The notes under the pieces are model-generated. The model made no database searches, was not told the DNA's origin, and saw nothing but the letters and a program-made list of their open reading frames with translations. Of a stretch of 32,821 nucleotides of DNA, positions 17,648-26,032 are shown piece after piece (the stretch's first letter is position 1; each line of letters starts with the position of its first letter). Position numbers and translations under genes: made by a program. Source of the stretch: an uncultured Verrucomicrobiota bacterium. GTDB taxonomy: Bacteria > Verrucomicrobiota > Verrucomicrobiia > Opitutales > Seribacteraceae. The stretch covers positions 1 to 32,821 of the forward strand of contig CACMBV010000024.1 of assembly GCA_902612125.1 (NCBI GenBank), read 5' to 3'.

Positions 17648-19054
17648 TCAGGTAAGAATGGATTGTATGACCCTACCGTGAACATCCGTTAACCTCAAAT
17701 CTCTTCCTCCATGCCTGTATGTCAGGTTTTCATGATCAAGACCTAGCTGGTGAAGAACGGTCGCCCACAGATCGTAAAAATCACATTTGTTTTCGGTGAC
17801 ATGATATCCGAATTCATCCGTTTCTCCGTAAATAGTTCCTCCTTTTATACCTCCACCTGCCATCCAAATGGAGAACCCAAACGGGTTGTGGTCCCGGCCA
17901 TTACTTCCTTGGGAAAATGGTGTTCTACCAAATTCACCTGCCCAGATTACTAAGGTTTCATCAAGTAATCCACGAACCTTGAGATCCTGAAGTAAACCAG
18001 CGATCGGTTGATCAACTTGGTGAGCCATGGCAGCATGACCTTTTTCAAGCGCTCCATGCTGGTCCCAGGGATTAGCAGCACCACCAGCCCCAATACCCTC
18101 CGTCAAACAACTTAATTCCACAAAACGAACTCCCCGCTCTACCAACCTTCTAGCGAGAAGGCATTGCCTTGCGTATCCAGCAGTTTGAACATCCGTGGAA
18201 TCAAGACCATAAAGCTTTTTGGTAGCATCTGTCTCACCTTTCAAGTTACATAATTCAGGAACGGCAACCTGCATTTTGTAAGCCACTTCATGGTTACGGA
18301 TGGCAGCCTCAACTTGAGAATTTTTTCCTGATGAATGAAGGAAATCCATATCTAACGATTTATGGAAATTGAGACGGGCTCGTTGTTCTCTGAAGGATTC
18401 TCTAGGATTAACATTTTGAATTGGTTCATCTCGATCTACCTGTAAAATAGACCCTTGATTATTTGCAGGTAAGTATCCACTTCCATACAGTCCTACTCCA
18501 CCATGAGGAGGAACTGATCCTCCACTATGAAGCACGACAAAGCCGGGAAGGTTTTGATTTAAGTTGCCTAATCCATAACTGATCCACGCACCTGCTGAAG
18601 GATGTCCCATAAATGGGAACCCTGTATGAATCGCATAGTTTCCTTGGGCATGTTCATTAACCTTGCTGGTCATGGAACGAATAACGGCCATTTCATCAAC
18701 CATCTTGGCAGTACGGGGAAAAATTGAGCTCACGGGAATTCCGCTTTGACCATGTCTTTTGAACTCATAAGGGGATGGAAAAATATTTCCATTGTTATTG
18801 AACTGAGTTCGTTCAACTTTTACTGGCATGGGTTGCCCGGCAAATTCTTGTAATTTCGGTTTCGGATCAAAAGTATCAACATGGGAAACTCCTCCTGACA
18901 TGTAGCAAAATATCACATTTTTAGCTTTGGGAGTGAAGTGGGGTTTGGCGAAAAGCTGATTTTGCCCTGACAGCCCTTGCAAAGCGAGCATTCCAAAGCC
19001 CGTTGAACATGTGCTTAGCATTTGTCTGCGATTCATGGGAAGGTTCATGATCAT
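17648..19054 (-). CDS. DUF1501 domain-containing secreted protein
   Basis: A 468-residue DUF1501 protein, a family with an alkaline phosphatase/sulfatase-like fold, abundant in Planctomycetes and Verrucomicrobia and of unknown function. A twin-arginine-type signal is present: MNRRQML at residues 7-13 followed by a hydrophobic stretch, so it may be exported folded by Tat. Family hallmarks include [20 protein letters not shown] near the N-terminus, then [40 protein letters not shown], and [19 protein letters not shown] late in the sequence. ATGs at 19054, 19048 and 19036 are all possible starts; I kept the longest, which begins 3 bases after the stop of the cytochrome/DUF1549 gene. That tight order is a classic PVC gene pair. 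An enzymatic role in polysaccharide or sulfate-ester breakdown is inference. Confidence 0.9.
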   Translation of the reverse strand: MIMNLPMNRRQMLSTCSTGFGMLALQGLSGQNQLFAKPHFTPKAKNVIFCYMSGGVSHVDTFDPKPKLQEFAGQPMPVKVERTQFNNNGNIFPSPYEFKRHGQSGIPVSSIFPRTAKMVDEMAVIRSMTSKVNEHAQGNYAIHTGFPFMGHPSAGAWISYGLGNLNQNLPGFVVLHSGGSVPPHGGVGLYGSGYLPANNQGSILQVDRDEPIQNVNPRESFREQRARLNFHKSLDMDFLHSSGKNSQVEAAIRNHEVAYKMQVAVPELCNLKGETDATKKLYGLDSTDVQTAGYARQCLLARRLVERGVRFVELSCLTEGIGAGGAANPWDQHGALEKGHAAMAHQVDQPIAGLLQDLKVRGLLDETLVIWAGEFGRTPFSQGSNGRDHNPFGFSIWMAGGGIKGGTIYGETDEFGYHVTENKCDFYDLWATVLHQLGLDHENLTYRHGGRDLRLTDVHGRVIQSILT

Positions 19055-19057
19055 TTT

Positions 19058-22000
19058 TTATTTTAAGTAAATAAATTCTTTCATATTAAACAAGGCCAGA
19101 GCAAGATCCTCAAGTTTTGGTTTATTCGTGGTGCTTGGCCTTTCAAATTCCTGAATTTTTTCCATTATCTCCCCTTTTTGTGCAGATAGTTTATCGAATA
19201 ACTCTTTTTCTTGTGTTGATAACCCCTTGGTTACTTCTTGAAGGGTAATGTAAGATGCTGGATCAAACAGAGTTTTGATTTCATCCTTAGAAAGTTCTCT
19301 GTCAAATATAGTTGCAGAACTAATTTTGCCTTGAAGCATCCGGTTAGGAGCCGCAGGCAGATGGCGTACACCAAATGAGATAACACTATCATTTGGCTCA
19401 AAATGAAAGGTACTTCTTTGATAAGATTTTCCATATGGTTCACCATTCCGGTATCCTGAAATTTTTCCTTTTTTTGAATAAGTAATGACAATATTTACGA
19501 ACTGCTGATCTGCTTTTTGCTCTTGAGGTGCCAGAGGAAAATTTTCCGTTCTGCTAAATCCATTACTTCCAGACATCCAGGTGTTTTGTAATTTTTCGGC
19601 ATAAACAACAGAATCAAAAAAAGCTCCATTTGGGGTTTGTATGGTCATCACTCCACCAGATCTTTGTTTTAAATTGTCAAGCTGCACCCAAGCCGAAAGG
19701 GTTTTCTCGGAAATACCAAAGGGAATCTTTTGGGTTAATGCATAGCCTCCGCCGGTCACATACAAAGCCCCGTTTTCAACCTTTGCGCCTGCCTTTAATC
19801 GACACTTAAGTCCAAGAATTGAATCTTCCAATCCTTGGCTGAAATCCCAATGAAGGGATGGTTTAGGCAAAGAGCTAATCGCGTTTTTTTGGTCAAATTT
19901 TCTTTCCTTTAAAATTTGCTGACGAACAGGTAATTTAACTTTGTAAATACGATTATTTATTTCATTTAAGCTTTGGCGAAGGCTTGCTAATTTGGATTCA
20001 AATTCTTGAGAATTCCTTTCAGTCCTATCCAAGTATTGAAGTGATCTCGAAACTTCATTCTCATTGGGTGCTCTACCCAGTGCTATCCGGAACATTTTAT
20101 GAATTCCATCCTTTATATTTGGTGACTTGTAAAGATTACCAAATTCCCTGGCAGCTTTTAAAACATACGGGTCGTTCATCAGGGTGAGAGACTGAGCAGG
20201 TACATTTGTAACATCTCTACGCCCTTTTGCGGAAGTGGGAACGGGTGCATCAAAAACTGAAAGAAACGAGTCCAGTGAATTTCTTTTGACCTGTCTGTAA
20301 ACTGCCCTACGAGGACTATTTTTACCCTCGGGTTTGCCTTCAGCAATGCGGTTTAGTTGGAGTCGACCAGAGGACAGAAGCATTGCATCACGAATGGGCT
20401 CTGCTTCCATTCTTCGAAGATTTGCATGCGAAAGTAAGATGTTCTGAGGATCCATTTCCCTGGCTCTTAAAGAAGGGGAAGAAGATGAACGGAAGGTTTC
20501 GCTGGTAACCAAAAATCTTATCAATTTTTTGATCGACCAACCGTCATTTCGAAACTTGATGGCCAAGTAATCTAACAATTCTGGGTGCGAAGGTTTTTCT
20601 CCGAGTCGGCCAAAATTATCCGGTGTTCTGACAATTCCATGCCCGAACAAATGATGCCATATTCGATTTACAATAACGCGCGTAGTAAAAGGGTTATCCT
20701 GGCGAAGAAGATCCTGAGCAAGCTCAAGTCTTCCGGATGAGCTTTTGGGGTAAGGGGTTGCGTCTATGGCTTCAAGAAAACGTCTCGGGACTTTATAGGC
20801 AGGTTTTTTATGGTTTCCTCTCTCAAAGAGTGCTTGGTCAAAAGGCTCTCCATCAAGAATACCCGGGGTAAGCTTAGGTACCGGTACTTTTGCTTCGAGT
20901 TCTCTGTATTTTTCCAATGGTTTCCTGGCAGATTGGATTTCCTTGAGATTATTGGGAAGCAGATCATGCTTAAGGAGGGATAAGAGAATGAAGGATTGTT
21001 CGTTTGAAATTGTATTTGATGCCCAAGCTTCAATGCTTTCTTTAATCACTTCTGAATACCTTTGTGCGAGATTTGCCCGATTGATTTCCTCGATTGGTTG
21101 TGAAAATAAGGAAGAAAGCACCTCTGCCATTTCATTTCGTGGATTAGGTTGCCCTGGTTTCGTTTGTATGGCGTCCGTTATTCCAAACCACGATCGTTCG
21201 TTATTCCCGGCTTCCACTGGTTGATCCCGATTGGTGGTAATTTCAATATATCCAGTTTCGCCTGCCCAATAATTAGTCTTAAAACTATACCACTTTAAAG
21301 ATGAGGGTTCCGGTGAAGATTTAGGGTAAACCGTGCCTTTTCTAGGGTAATTCCATACCGAATACCGGAAGGAGGAGTCTTTGTCTCCAATTACACGAAG
21401 CCATACATTTCCTTCATTAAATTTAAACCTTGGAGAAGAAAAGGTTCCATTCTCTTTATTGCTTAAAAGGTGGGTATAAACTCCAGCTGGATAAATATGA
21501 TCAAGAATTTTATTTCCTTTCAGGGTAATTGTAAATGCACCAGCCTTAGCAGTATTTTCTTTCAAACCCGTCCCGCTTTTTTTCCAAGAATTATAAGTAT
21601 TAGGATCATTCATTTTCCATGCTTTAGGATAACCTGTCTTAGTAAAAGCTTTCAGGCGGTTTTGGCTCTGACTCACTTCCGCTTCAAGTTTTTTCCATTG
21701 GGTGTTGAGGTTTTTCTGATCAAGTGAATACAATTGGTCCCATACCATAAGAAAATCGTGCGGATCTTTAGTTGGTTCGCTAGGTTTCCTTTCAAGAATT
21801 TTCGAAATAAGATCCATAGATTGCCAATGTTTGAATACGGCATTTTTAATTTCATCCTTGAGTGTAGCTAATTCATTATCATGCACAGATAAATTGGCTG
21901 GATTATCAATGACCCTCTGGGCAGGTCTTCCATTGGAAAATATACCAAAAAACGCATAGTAGTCATCTTGGCTAATGGCATCAAACTTATGATGATGGCA

Positions 22001-23074
22001 TCGTGCACAGGAGACTGTCAGTCCAAGAAATGTCTTGCTCACAGTATCGATCTGGTCATCCGTAAAACGAACATGCTCATCTAAAGCATCAGTTGGAGCA
22101 AAACCGTGCAGGACAAAACGAAGATGTGCAGTACCAATTGCAGATTCATTAATACCAAGATTTTTGTTTATACGTGGATTATCAAGTAAATCTCCAGCTA
22201 TGTGTTCCTTTATCAATTGATCGTAACCAATATCTTCGTTTAGAGCTCGAATTAAATAATTTCTGTAGCGATAGGCATTTGGGATTTGCGGATCTCCCTC
22301 ACTGCCGTGGGAGTCGGCATAGCGGACCCAATCCATCCAGTGCCTTGCCCATCTCTCCCCAAAATGTGGGCTGTTTAGGAGATCATCAGTGAATGAAGAG
22401 ACTGCTTGATCTAAACCACTTTCTGCCAGCTTGCTAAACCGATCTTGTTGTTCAATGGATGGAGGAAGTCCGATTAGAGAAAATGTAAGTCTCCGTAGAA
22501 TGGTGTGAGGATCAGCTGCATGATTCTGCGAGAGTCCAGCCGCATTCATTTTTTCTCTGAGAAAAAGATCAACAGGGTGGTCTATTTCCCTTTCTTTTTC
22601 CAACGGAACCTTATGTTTTTTTAAAGTCTGAAAGCTCCACCATTCCTTCCTTTTGTCGCGAATTTTTTCCCATGAAGTTTCTTTTGCAAACTGTTCCGCG
22701 GTTGGTGGTTTATCACGTGGGTCAAAGGCTCCTGCATTTATCCAACTTTCAAAATCATTGATGATTTTATTTGTTATTTTAGGTCCGCCTTTCGGCATCT
22801 TAAGGTCACTTATCTCATGTTTTAAAACCCGTAAAAGAAGACTTGCTTTTGGATTTGTTAATGAAATTGCAGGTCCACGTTCACCCCCCTTTATTATTCC
22901 ATGCTTATAATCCAATACTAAGCCGGATTTTGCTTGTTTAATACTATTGTGGCATTCGTAGCAATTTTCGGCAAGTACGGGTCGAATTCGGTTCTCAAAA
23001 AATTCGAGTTTTGATTTTCCTATTACCAGAAATTGTGGAAGGAGTACCAACAACATTATTGAATGAAAATTCAT
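19058..23074 (-). CDS. Planctomycete-type cytochrome c, DUF1549, DUF1553 protein with LamG insertion
   Basis: A very large exported protein (1338 aa from the preferred ATG at 23072-23074; an in-frame TTG 48 bases upstream would spoil the signal peptide). After MNFHSIMLLVLLPQFLVIG comes a planctomycete cytochrome domain with one haem motif CYECH at residues 38-42. The DUF1549 (PSCyt2) domain follows and contains a second CxxCH (SCARCHHHKFDAI, near 354-358). An inserted beta-rich region lies around 490-640. DUF1553 (PSD1) starts near 780 (NRIWHHLFGHGIVRTPDNFG, later NVPAQSLTLMNDPYV). A LamG/concanavalin-like domain at about 1076-1262 is spliced in before the last DUF1553 signature (LALALFNMKEF at the C-terminus). 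DUF1501 follows 3 bases downstream. Role unknown; periplasmic redox or glycan processing is the usual guess. Confidence 0.88.
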   Translation of the reverse strand: MNFHSIMLLVLLPQFLVIGKSKLEFFENRIRPVLAENCYECHNSIKQAKSGLVLDYKHGIIKGGERGPAISLTNPKASLLLRVLKHEISDLKMPKGGPKITNKIINDFESWINAGAFDPRDKPPTAEQFAKETSWEKIRDKRKEWWSFQTLKKHKVPLEKEREIDHPVDLFLREKMNAAGLSQNHAADPHTILRRLTFSLIGLPPSIEQQDRFSKLAESGLDQAVSSFTDDLLNSPHFGERWARHWMDWVRYADSHGSEGDPQIPNAYRYRNYLIRALNEDIGYDQLIKEHIAGDLLDNPRINKNLGINESAIGTAHLRFVLHGFAPTDALDEHVRFTDDQIDTVSKTFLGLTVSCARCHHHKFDAISQDDYYAFFGIFSNGRPAQRVIDNPANLSVHDNELATLKDEIKNAVFKHWQSMDLISKILERKPSEPTKDPHDFLMVWDQLYSLDQKNLNTQWKKLEAEVSQSQNRLKAFTKTGYPKAWKMNDPNTYNSWKKSGTGLKENTAKAGAFTITLKGNKILDHIYPAGVYTHLLSNKENGTFSSPRFKFNEGNVWLRVIGDKDSSFRYSVWNYPRKGTVYPKSSPEPSSLKWYSFKTNYWAGETGYIEITTNRDQPVEAGNNERSWFGITDAIQTKPGQPNPRNEMAEVLSSLFSQPIEEINRANLAQRYSEVIKESIEAWASNTISNEQSFILLSLLKHDLLPNNLKEIQSARKPLEKYRELEAKVPVPKLTPGILDGEPFDQALFERGNHKKPAYKVPRRFLEAIDATPYPKSSSGRLELAQDLLRQDNPFTTRVIVNRIWHHLFGHGIVRTPDNFGRLGEKPSHPELLDYLAIKFRNDGWSIKKLIRFLVTSETFRSSSSPSLRAREMDPQNILLSHANLRRMEAEPIRDAMLLSSGRLQLNRIAEGKPEGKNSPRRAVYRQVKRNSLDSFLSVFDAPVPTSAKGRRDVTNVPAQSLTLMNDPYVLKAAREFGNLYKSPNIKDGIHKMFRIALGRAPNENEVSRSLQYLDRTERNSQEFESKLASLRQSLNEINNRIYKVKLPVRQQILKERKFDQKNAISSLPKPSLHWDFSQGLEDSILGLKCRLKAGAKVENGALYVTGGGYALTQKIPFGISEKTLSAWVQLDNLKQRSGGVMTIQTPNGAFFDSVVYAEKLQNTWMSGSNGFSRTENFPLAPQEQKADQQFVNIVITYSKKGKISGYRNGEPYGKSYQRSTFHFEPNDSVISFGVRHLPAAPNRMLQGKISSATIFDRELSKDEIKTLFDPASYITLQEVTKGLSTQEKELFDKLSAQKGEIMEKIQEFERPSTTNKPKLEDLALALFNMKEFIYLK

Positions 23075-23201
23075 AAATATATGATTTATATAAATGGTAT
23101 TTACTCCATATGTCGAAATCAAGTCGGTTATCTTTTATTATCAGATTTTATTGCTTTAGCTTTCTAGCTTGAACTGTAAGCATCCAGAGAACCATTTAAT
23201 A
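23075..23201. promoter_or_regulatory. Divergent region between cytochrome/DUF1549 and sialidase-like genes
   Basis: A 127-base divergent region expected to carry promoters for both genes. It is strongly AT-rich near the minus-strand start (atatgatttatataaat). A TCGACA on the minus strand resembles a -35 box, but no -10 box sits at a good distance. The nearest plus-strand TTGAAC near 23169 has no convincing partner. No operator repeat was recognised. Confidence 0.35.
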
Positions 23202-24254
23202 ATGATGAATAAAAAGATTTCTGTTGTTGCTACGAATGCATGTGGGTGGCCAAATTTGACAAAACTAAAAAATGGGCAAGTTTTATGTACTTATTTTAAT
23301 GCCCCGAGTCATGGATTAATGAAGGGCGATTTAATTTGCTCAATTTCGGATCGTAATGGTTTGAATTGGAGAAAAAGAGGAATGGTCGCTAAACATCCAA
23401 AGGGCGGAAATCGCATGCACTTGGCCGTTGGTATGGCAAATAATGGCGACTTATTGTGCTTTAGTAGTGGGTTTTATATTAAAGAAGAGAAGTTCGCGGG
23501 CTTTTCTGGCCATTGGCTTTCCAGATCAACAGACCGTGGAAAAACCTGGAAGGAAGATTCATCCCCAGATGTGCCCAAAGTAATTCAATCTGCCATCCCT
23601 TTTGGACGGATCATTTCTATGGGTGGAAAGAAATTGGCTTATTCTTCCTATTGTTCGAAGGGTAGCGGGAAACCAAGTGAATCATGGCTGGTCTCATCTG
23701 AAGATGATGGTAAATCTTGGAATAAAATAAGTAAATTTGGCTCGAACGATTCCAATGAAGCCACGCTTTGCCATTTTTCTGATAAACGCGTACTCGCGGC
23801 TGTTCGAACTCACATTGATCATCATGTAAAACTCTGTGAATTTTCCTTGAATAATAAAAAAAGATGGAAAGAAAAAGGACCTCTTACTCTTCCAATGCAG
23901 CATCCCGCCGATCTTACCCAACTTTCAGATAATTGTCTTCTGTTAACCTATGGAATTCGCAATCGTGGACTTATGGGAATCGGTGCAAGGCTAAGCATTG
24001 ATGCCGGCAAAACCTGGAGACCCCCTTGGGTTATCCATCAGTTTGGCAATGAGGCAAAAGATATTGGTTATCCATCAACTACAGCTGTTGATAAGGAAGG
24101 CACATTACTCACAGCGTTTTATACGGATTACGAGTCAACACTTAAGAAAAAACCAAATTTATACAGAGTCCTGAGTATGAGATGGTCTCTCAAGGATTGG
24201 CTGCATCCAACAATCCTAGGATCAATATCAGATGGTAAGCAGCTAAAGTTATAA
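23202..24254 (+). CDS. Sialidase-fold (BNR/Asp-box) protein
   Basis: A 350-residue six-bladed-propeller protein of the sialidase/neuraminidase superfamily (BNR_2-like). Three clean Asp boxes (S-x-D-x-G-x-T/S-W) are visible: STDRGKTW, SEDDGKSW and SIDAGKTW. A degenerate one, SDRNGLNW, lies nearer the N-terminus. Blade-like sequences such as TKLKNGQVLCTYFNA and TQLSDNCLLLTYG alternate with them. I prefer the ATG at 23202 (or the adjacent one at 23205) over a TTG at 23169, which would add 11 unconvincing residues. No signal peptide is evident, so the protein appears cytoplasmic, unlike its secreted neighbours. Without the active-site arginines mapped, sialidase activity is unproven; such proteins in PVC glycan clusters can be other glycosidases or lyases. 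It converges with the sulfatase gene, 4 bases apart. Confidence 0.75.
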   Translation: MMNKKISVVATNACGWPNLTKLKNGQVLCTYFNAPSHGLMKGDLICSISDRNGLNWRKRGMVAKHPKGGNRMHLAVGMANNGDLLCFSSGFYIKEEKFAGFSGHWLSRSTDRGKTWKEDSSPDVPKVIQSAIPFGRIISMGGKKLAYSSYCSKGSGKPSESWLVSSEDDGKSWNKISKFGSNDSNEATLCHFSDKRVLAAVRTHIDHHVKLCEFSLNNKKRWKEKGPLTLPMQHPADLTQLSDNCLLLTYGIRNRGLMGIGARLSIDAGKTWRPPWVIHQFGNEAKDIGYPSTTAVDKEGTLLTAFYTDYESTLKKKPNLYRVLSMRWSLKDWLHPTILGSISDGKQLKL

Positions 24255-24258
24255 AGGC

Positions 24259-25854
24259 TTATGACTTTTTTCTGTAAAGTTCGATATAATCGGGACGGAC
24301 GGAAACATCGCTATCATCTTCGTAATGCTTGCGTAGATTCTTGAGTCGATTGTTGAGAGTCTTTTGTACTTTTTCAGATTTCTTATTTCCAAAGATATTT
24401 GTGAGTTCATCCGGATCGGTTTTAAGATCATACATTTCCCATTCTTTACCGAATTGGTAGAAATGCATGAGCTTATACCTTTTTGTTCTTATTCCGTAAT
24501 GCCGAGGGATCATGTGAACACTAGGATATTCATAATAATGATAATAAATTTCCTTCCTCCAATTTTTTGGAGTTTCGTCTTTGAGGAGCGGAACTAGTGA
24601 CGAACCTTGCATATCTTTAGGTTGTGGAGCACCAGCAATCTCAAGAAAGGTTTGTGCATAATCCAAATTTTGAACCAAGTCGGTATTTCTGCTCCCTGCT
24701 TTCACCACTCCGGGCCATTTGACAATAAATGGCATTTTGAGAGATTCTTCATACATCCATCTCTTATCATACCATCCATGATCCCCAATATAGAAACCCT
24801 GATCAGAGGAATAAATAACGATGGTATTCTTATCCAGTCCCAATCTCGTTAGTTCCTTTTGCAGTCGGTCAACACTTTCATCAACCCCTTTTACGCAGCG
24901 GAGATAATTTTTTGCATATCTTTGGAATTTCCATCGAACAAGGTCTTTATCTCTAAGTTTAGCTTCGTGAAAAGCTTTATCCCGGGGAGCATAGTGGTCC
25001 CTCCATGCATTAAGTTGTTCGGCAGACATTCTTTTCATGTTATGCCATGCTGATCGGTCTTGTCTCTTTTGAGAAGGTGGTTGATTAAAATCGGGAGTCA
25101 AATCAACGAACAAATCGTAGTTCAGATCCATATGACGATCGATTTCGAGCTCTTGCACTCTTGCCCCTGGAGCATTGTCCTTCCACTTATCAAAAAGAGT
25201 GGGTGGTTCGGGTATGTCAATATCATCGTAGAGTGATAGATGCCTTAATGCAGGCATCCAGTTGCGATGGGGTGCCTTATGTTGAACCATGAGCATAAAA
25301 GGCTTATCCTTAGATCTCTTGTCATTTAGCCATTCAACTGCAAGATCGGTTACGACATCCGTGCAATATCCATCGATCCTCTTTCTGCCATCAGGAAAAA
25401 TTATGTCCGGATTGTAATACAACCCCTGACCTGGCAGAACCGCCCAATCGTCATAACCTAAAGGCTTACCTTTCAGGTGGCTTTTGCCGTAAATAGCCGT
25501 TTGATATCCTGATTTCTGGAGAAGTTTGGGGAAAGTCTGCTGATTCCAGTCAAAAGTATTACCATTGTTCATAAAGCCATTTTTATGGCTATGTTTCCCG
25601 GTTTGAATGACAGCTCGGCTAGGACCGCATATAGAGTTGGTGCAAAAACTATTTACAAAAACCATCCCTTCTTTAGCCAGTGTATCTATTACTGGTGTTG
25701 GGTTAACTGACTTGAGCCAACCGTTGTATGCACCGATCGCATGAGGTGCATGGTCATCAGTAAAAACAAAAAGTATATTGGGCCGTTCATCTGTTTTACT
25801 GTACAAGAAAATTAGGAAATGTAGTGAGAATAAGCTAAGGATAATTTTTTTCAT
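24259..25854 (-). CDS. Type I (formylglycine) sulfatase, secreted
   Basis: A 531-residue arylsulfatase-family enzyme hydrolysing sulfate esters, probably on a polysaccharide. A signal peptide opens the protein (MKKIILSLFSLHFLIFLYS). All catalytic elements are present: metal-binding D33/D34 in FVFTDDHAPH, the formylglycine motif C76-G-P-S-R80, GKSH with K124 and H126, H196 in QHKAPH, D352/Q353 in SSDQGFYIGDHGW, and H360 and K365. The C76 motif needs a formylglycine-generating enzyme, not encoded in this window. The C-terminal GIRTKRYKLMHFYQFGKEWE and MYDLKTDPDELTN sequences are the usual subdomain. ATG at 25852-25854. A terminator separates it from the upstream paralogue, so it likely has its own promoter. 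The exact substrate cannot be assigned from sequence. Confidence 0.93.
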   Translation of the reverse strand: MKKIILSLFSLHFLIFLYSKTDERPNILFVFTDDHAPHAIGAYNGWLKSVNPTPVIDTLAKEGMVFVNSFCTNSICGPSRAVIQTGKHSHKNGFMNNGNTFDWNQQTFPKLLQKSGYQTAIYGKSHLKGKPLGYDDWAVLPGQGLYYNPDIIFPDGRKRIDGYCTDVVTDLAVEWLNDKRSKDKPFMLMVQHKAPHRNWMPALRHLSLYDDIDIPEPPTLFDKWKDNAPGARVQELEIDRHMDLNYDLFVDLTPDFNQPPSQKRQDRSAWHNMKRMSAEQLNAWRDHYAPRDKAFHEAKLRDKDLVRWKFQRYAKNYLRCVKGVDESVDRLQKELTRLGLDKNTIVIYSSDQGFYIGDHGWYDKRWMYEESLKMPFIVKWPGVVKAGSRNTDLVQNLDYAQTFLEIAGAPQPKDMQGSSLVPLLKDETPKNWRKEIYYHYYEYPSVHMIPRHYGIRTKRYKLMHFYQFGKEWEMYDLKTDPDELTNIFGNKKSEKVQKTLNNRLKNLRKHYEDDSDVSVRPDYIELYRKKS

Positions 25855-25880
25855 TTGTGGGCTGGTGTGAATTAGCTAAT
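25855..25880 (-). promoter_or_regulatory. Short leader between terminator and sulfatase start
   Basis: Only 26 bases lie between the terminator tail and the sulfatase ATG. If the sulfatase has its own promoter, it must overlap the terminator or lie upstream of it (25920-26032, AT-rich, no clear hexamers seen). Alternatively the gene is expressed by readthrough past the hairpin, which would make the hairpin an attenuating element. Confidence 0.25.
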
Positions 25881-25919
25881 CAAAAAAGACGAAAGGCACC
25901 GTCCTCCCAAACGGTGCCT
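25881..25919 (-). terminator. Rho-independent terminator behind the pseudo-sulfatase gene
   Basis: A perfect 9-bp inverted repeat: AGGCACCGT at 25894-25902 and ACGGTGCCT at 25911-25919, with an 8-base loop. Read on the minus strand the stem is followed by TTCGTCTTTTTTG, a T-rich tail typical of intrinsic terminators; on the plus strand there is no T run. It lies 113 bases past the stop of the degenerate sulfatase gene and just before the start of the intact sulfatase. Confidence 0.8.
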
Positions 25920-26032
25920 CTCAGGATATGCATTCCTACGAGGAGTATTAAGCAATAAAAGCATATCTATACAATACTTTTTTTACTTTTCCTTCAGATA
26001 ATAGTAGGAATTTACCAAATTAAACATCGTAC

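Noticed and set aside
23169-23201. TTG start for the sialidase-fold protein
   Set aside because: The 11 added residues are polar and do not form a signal peptide; two ATGs follow directly.
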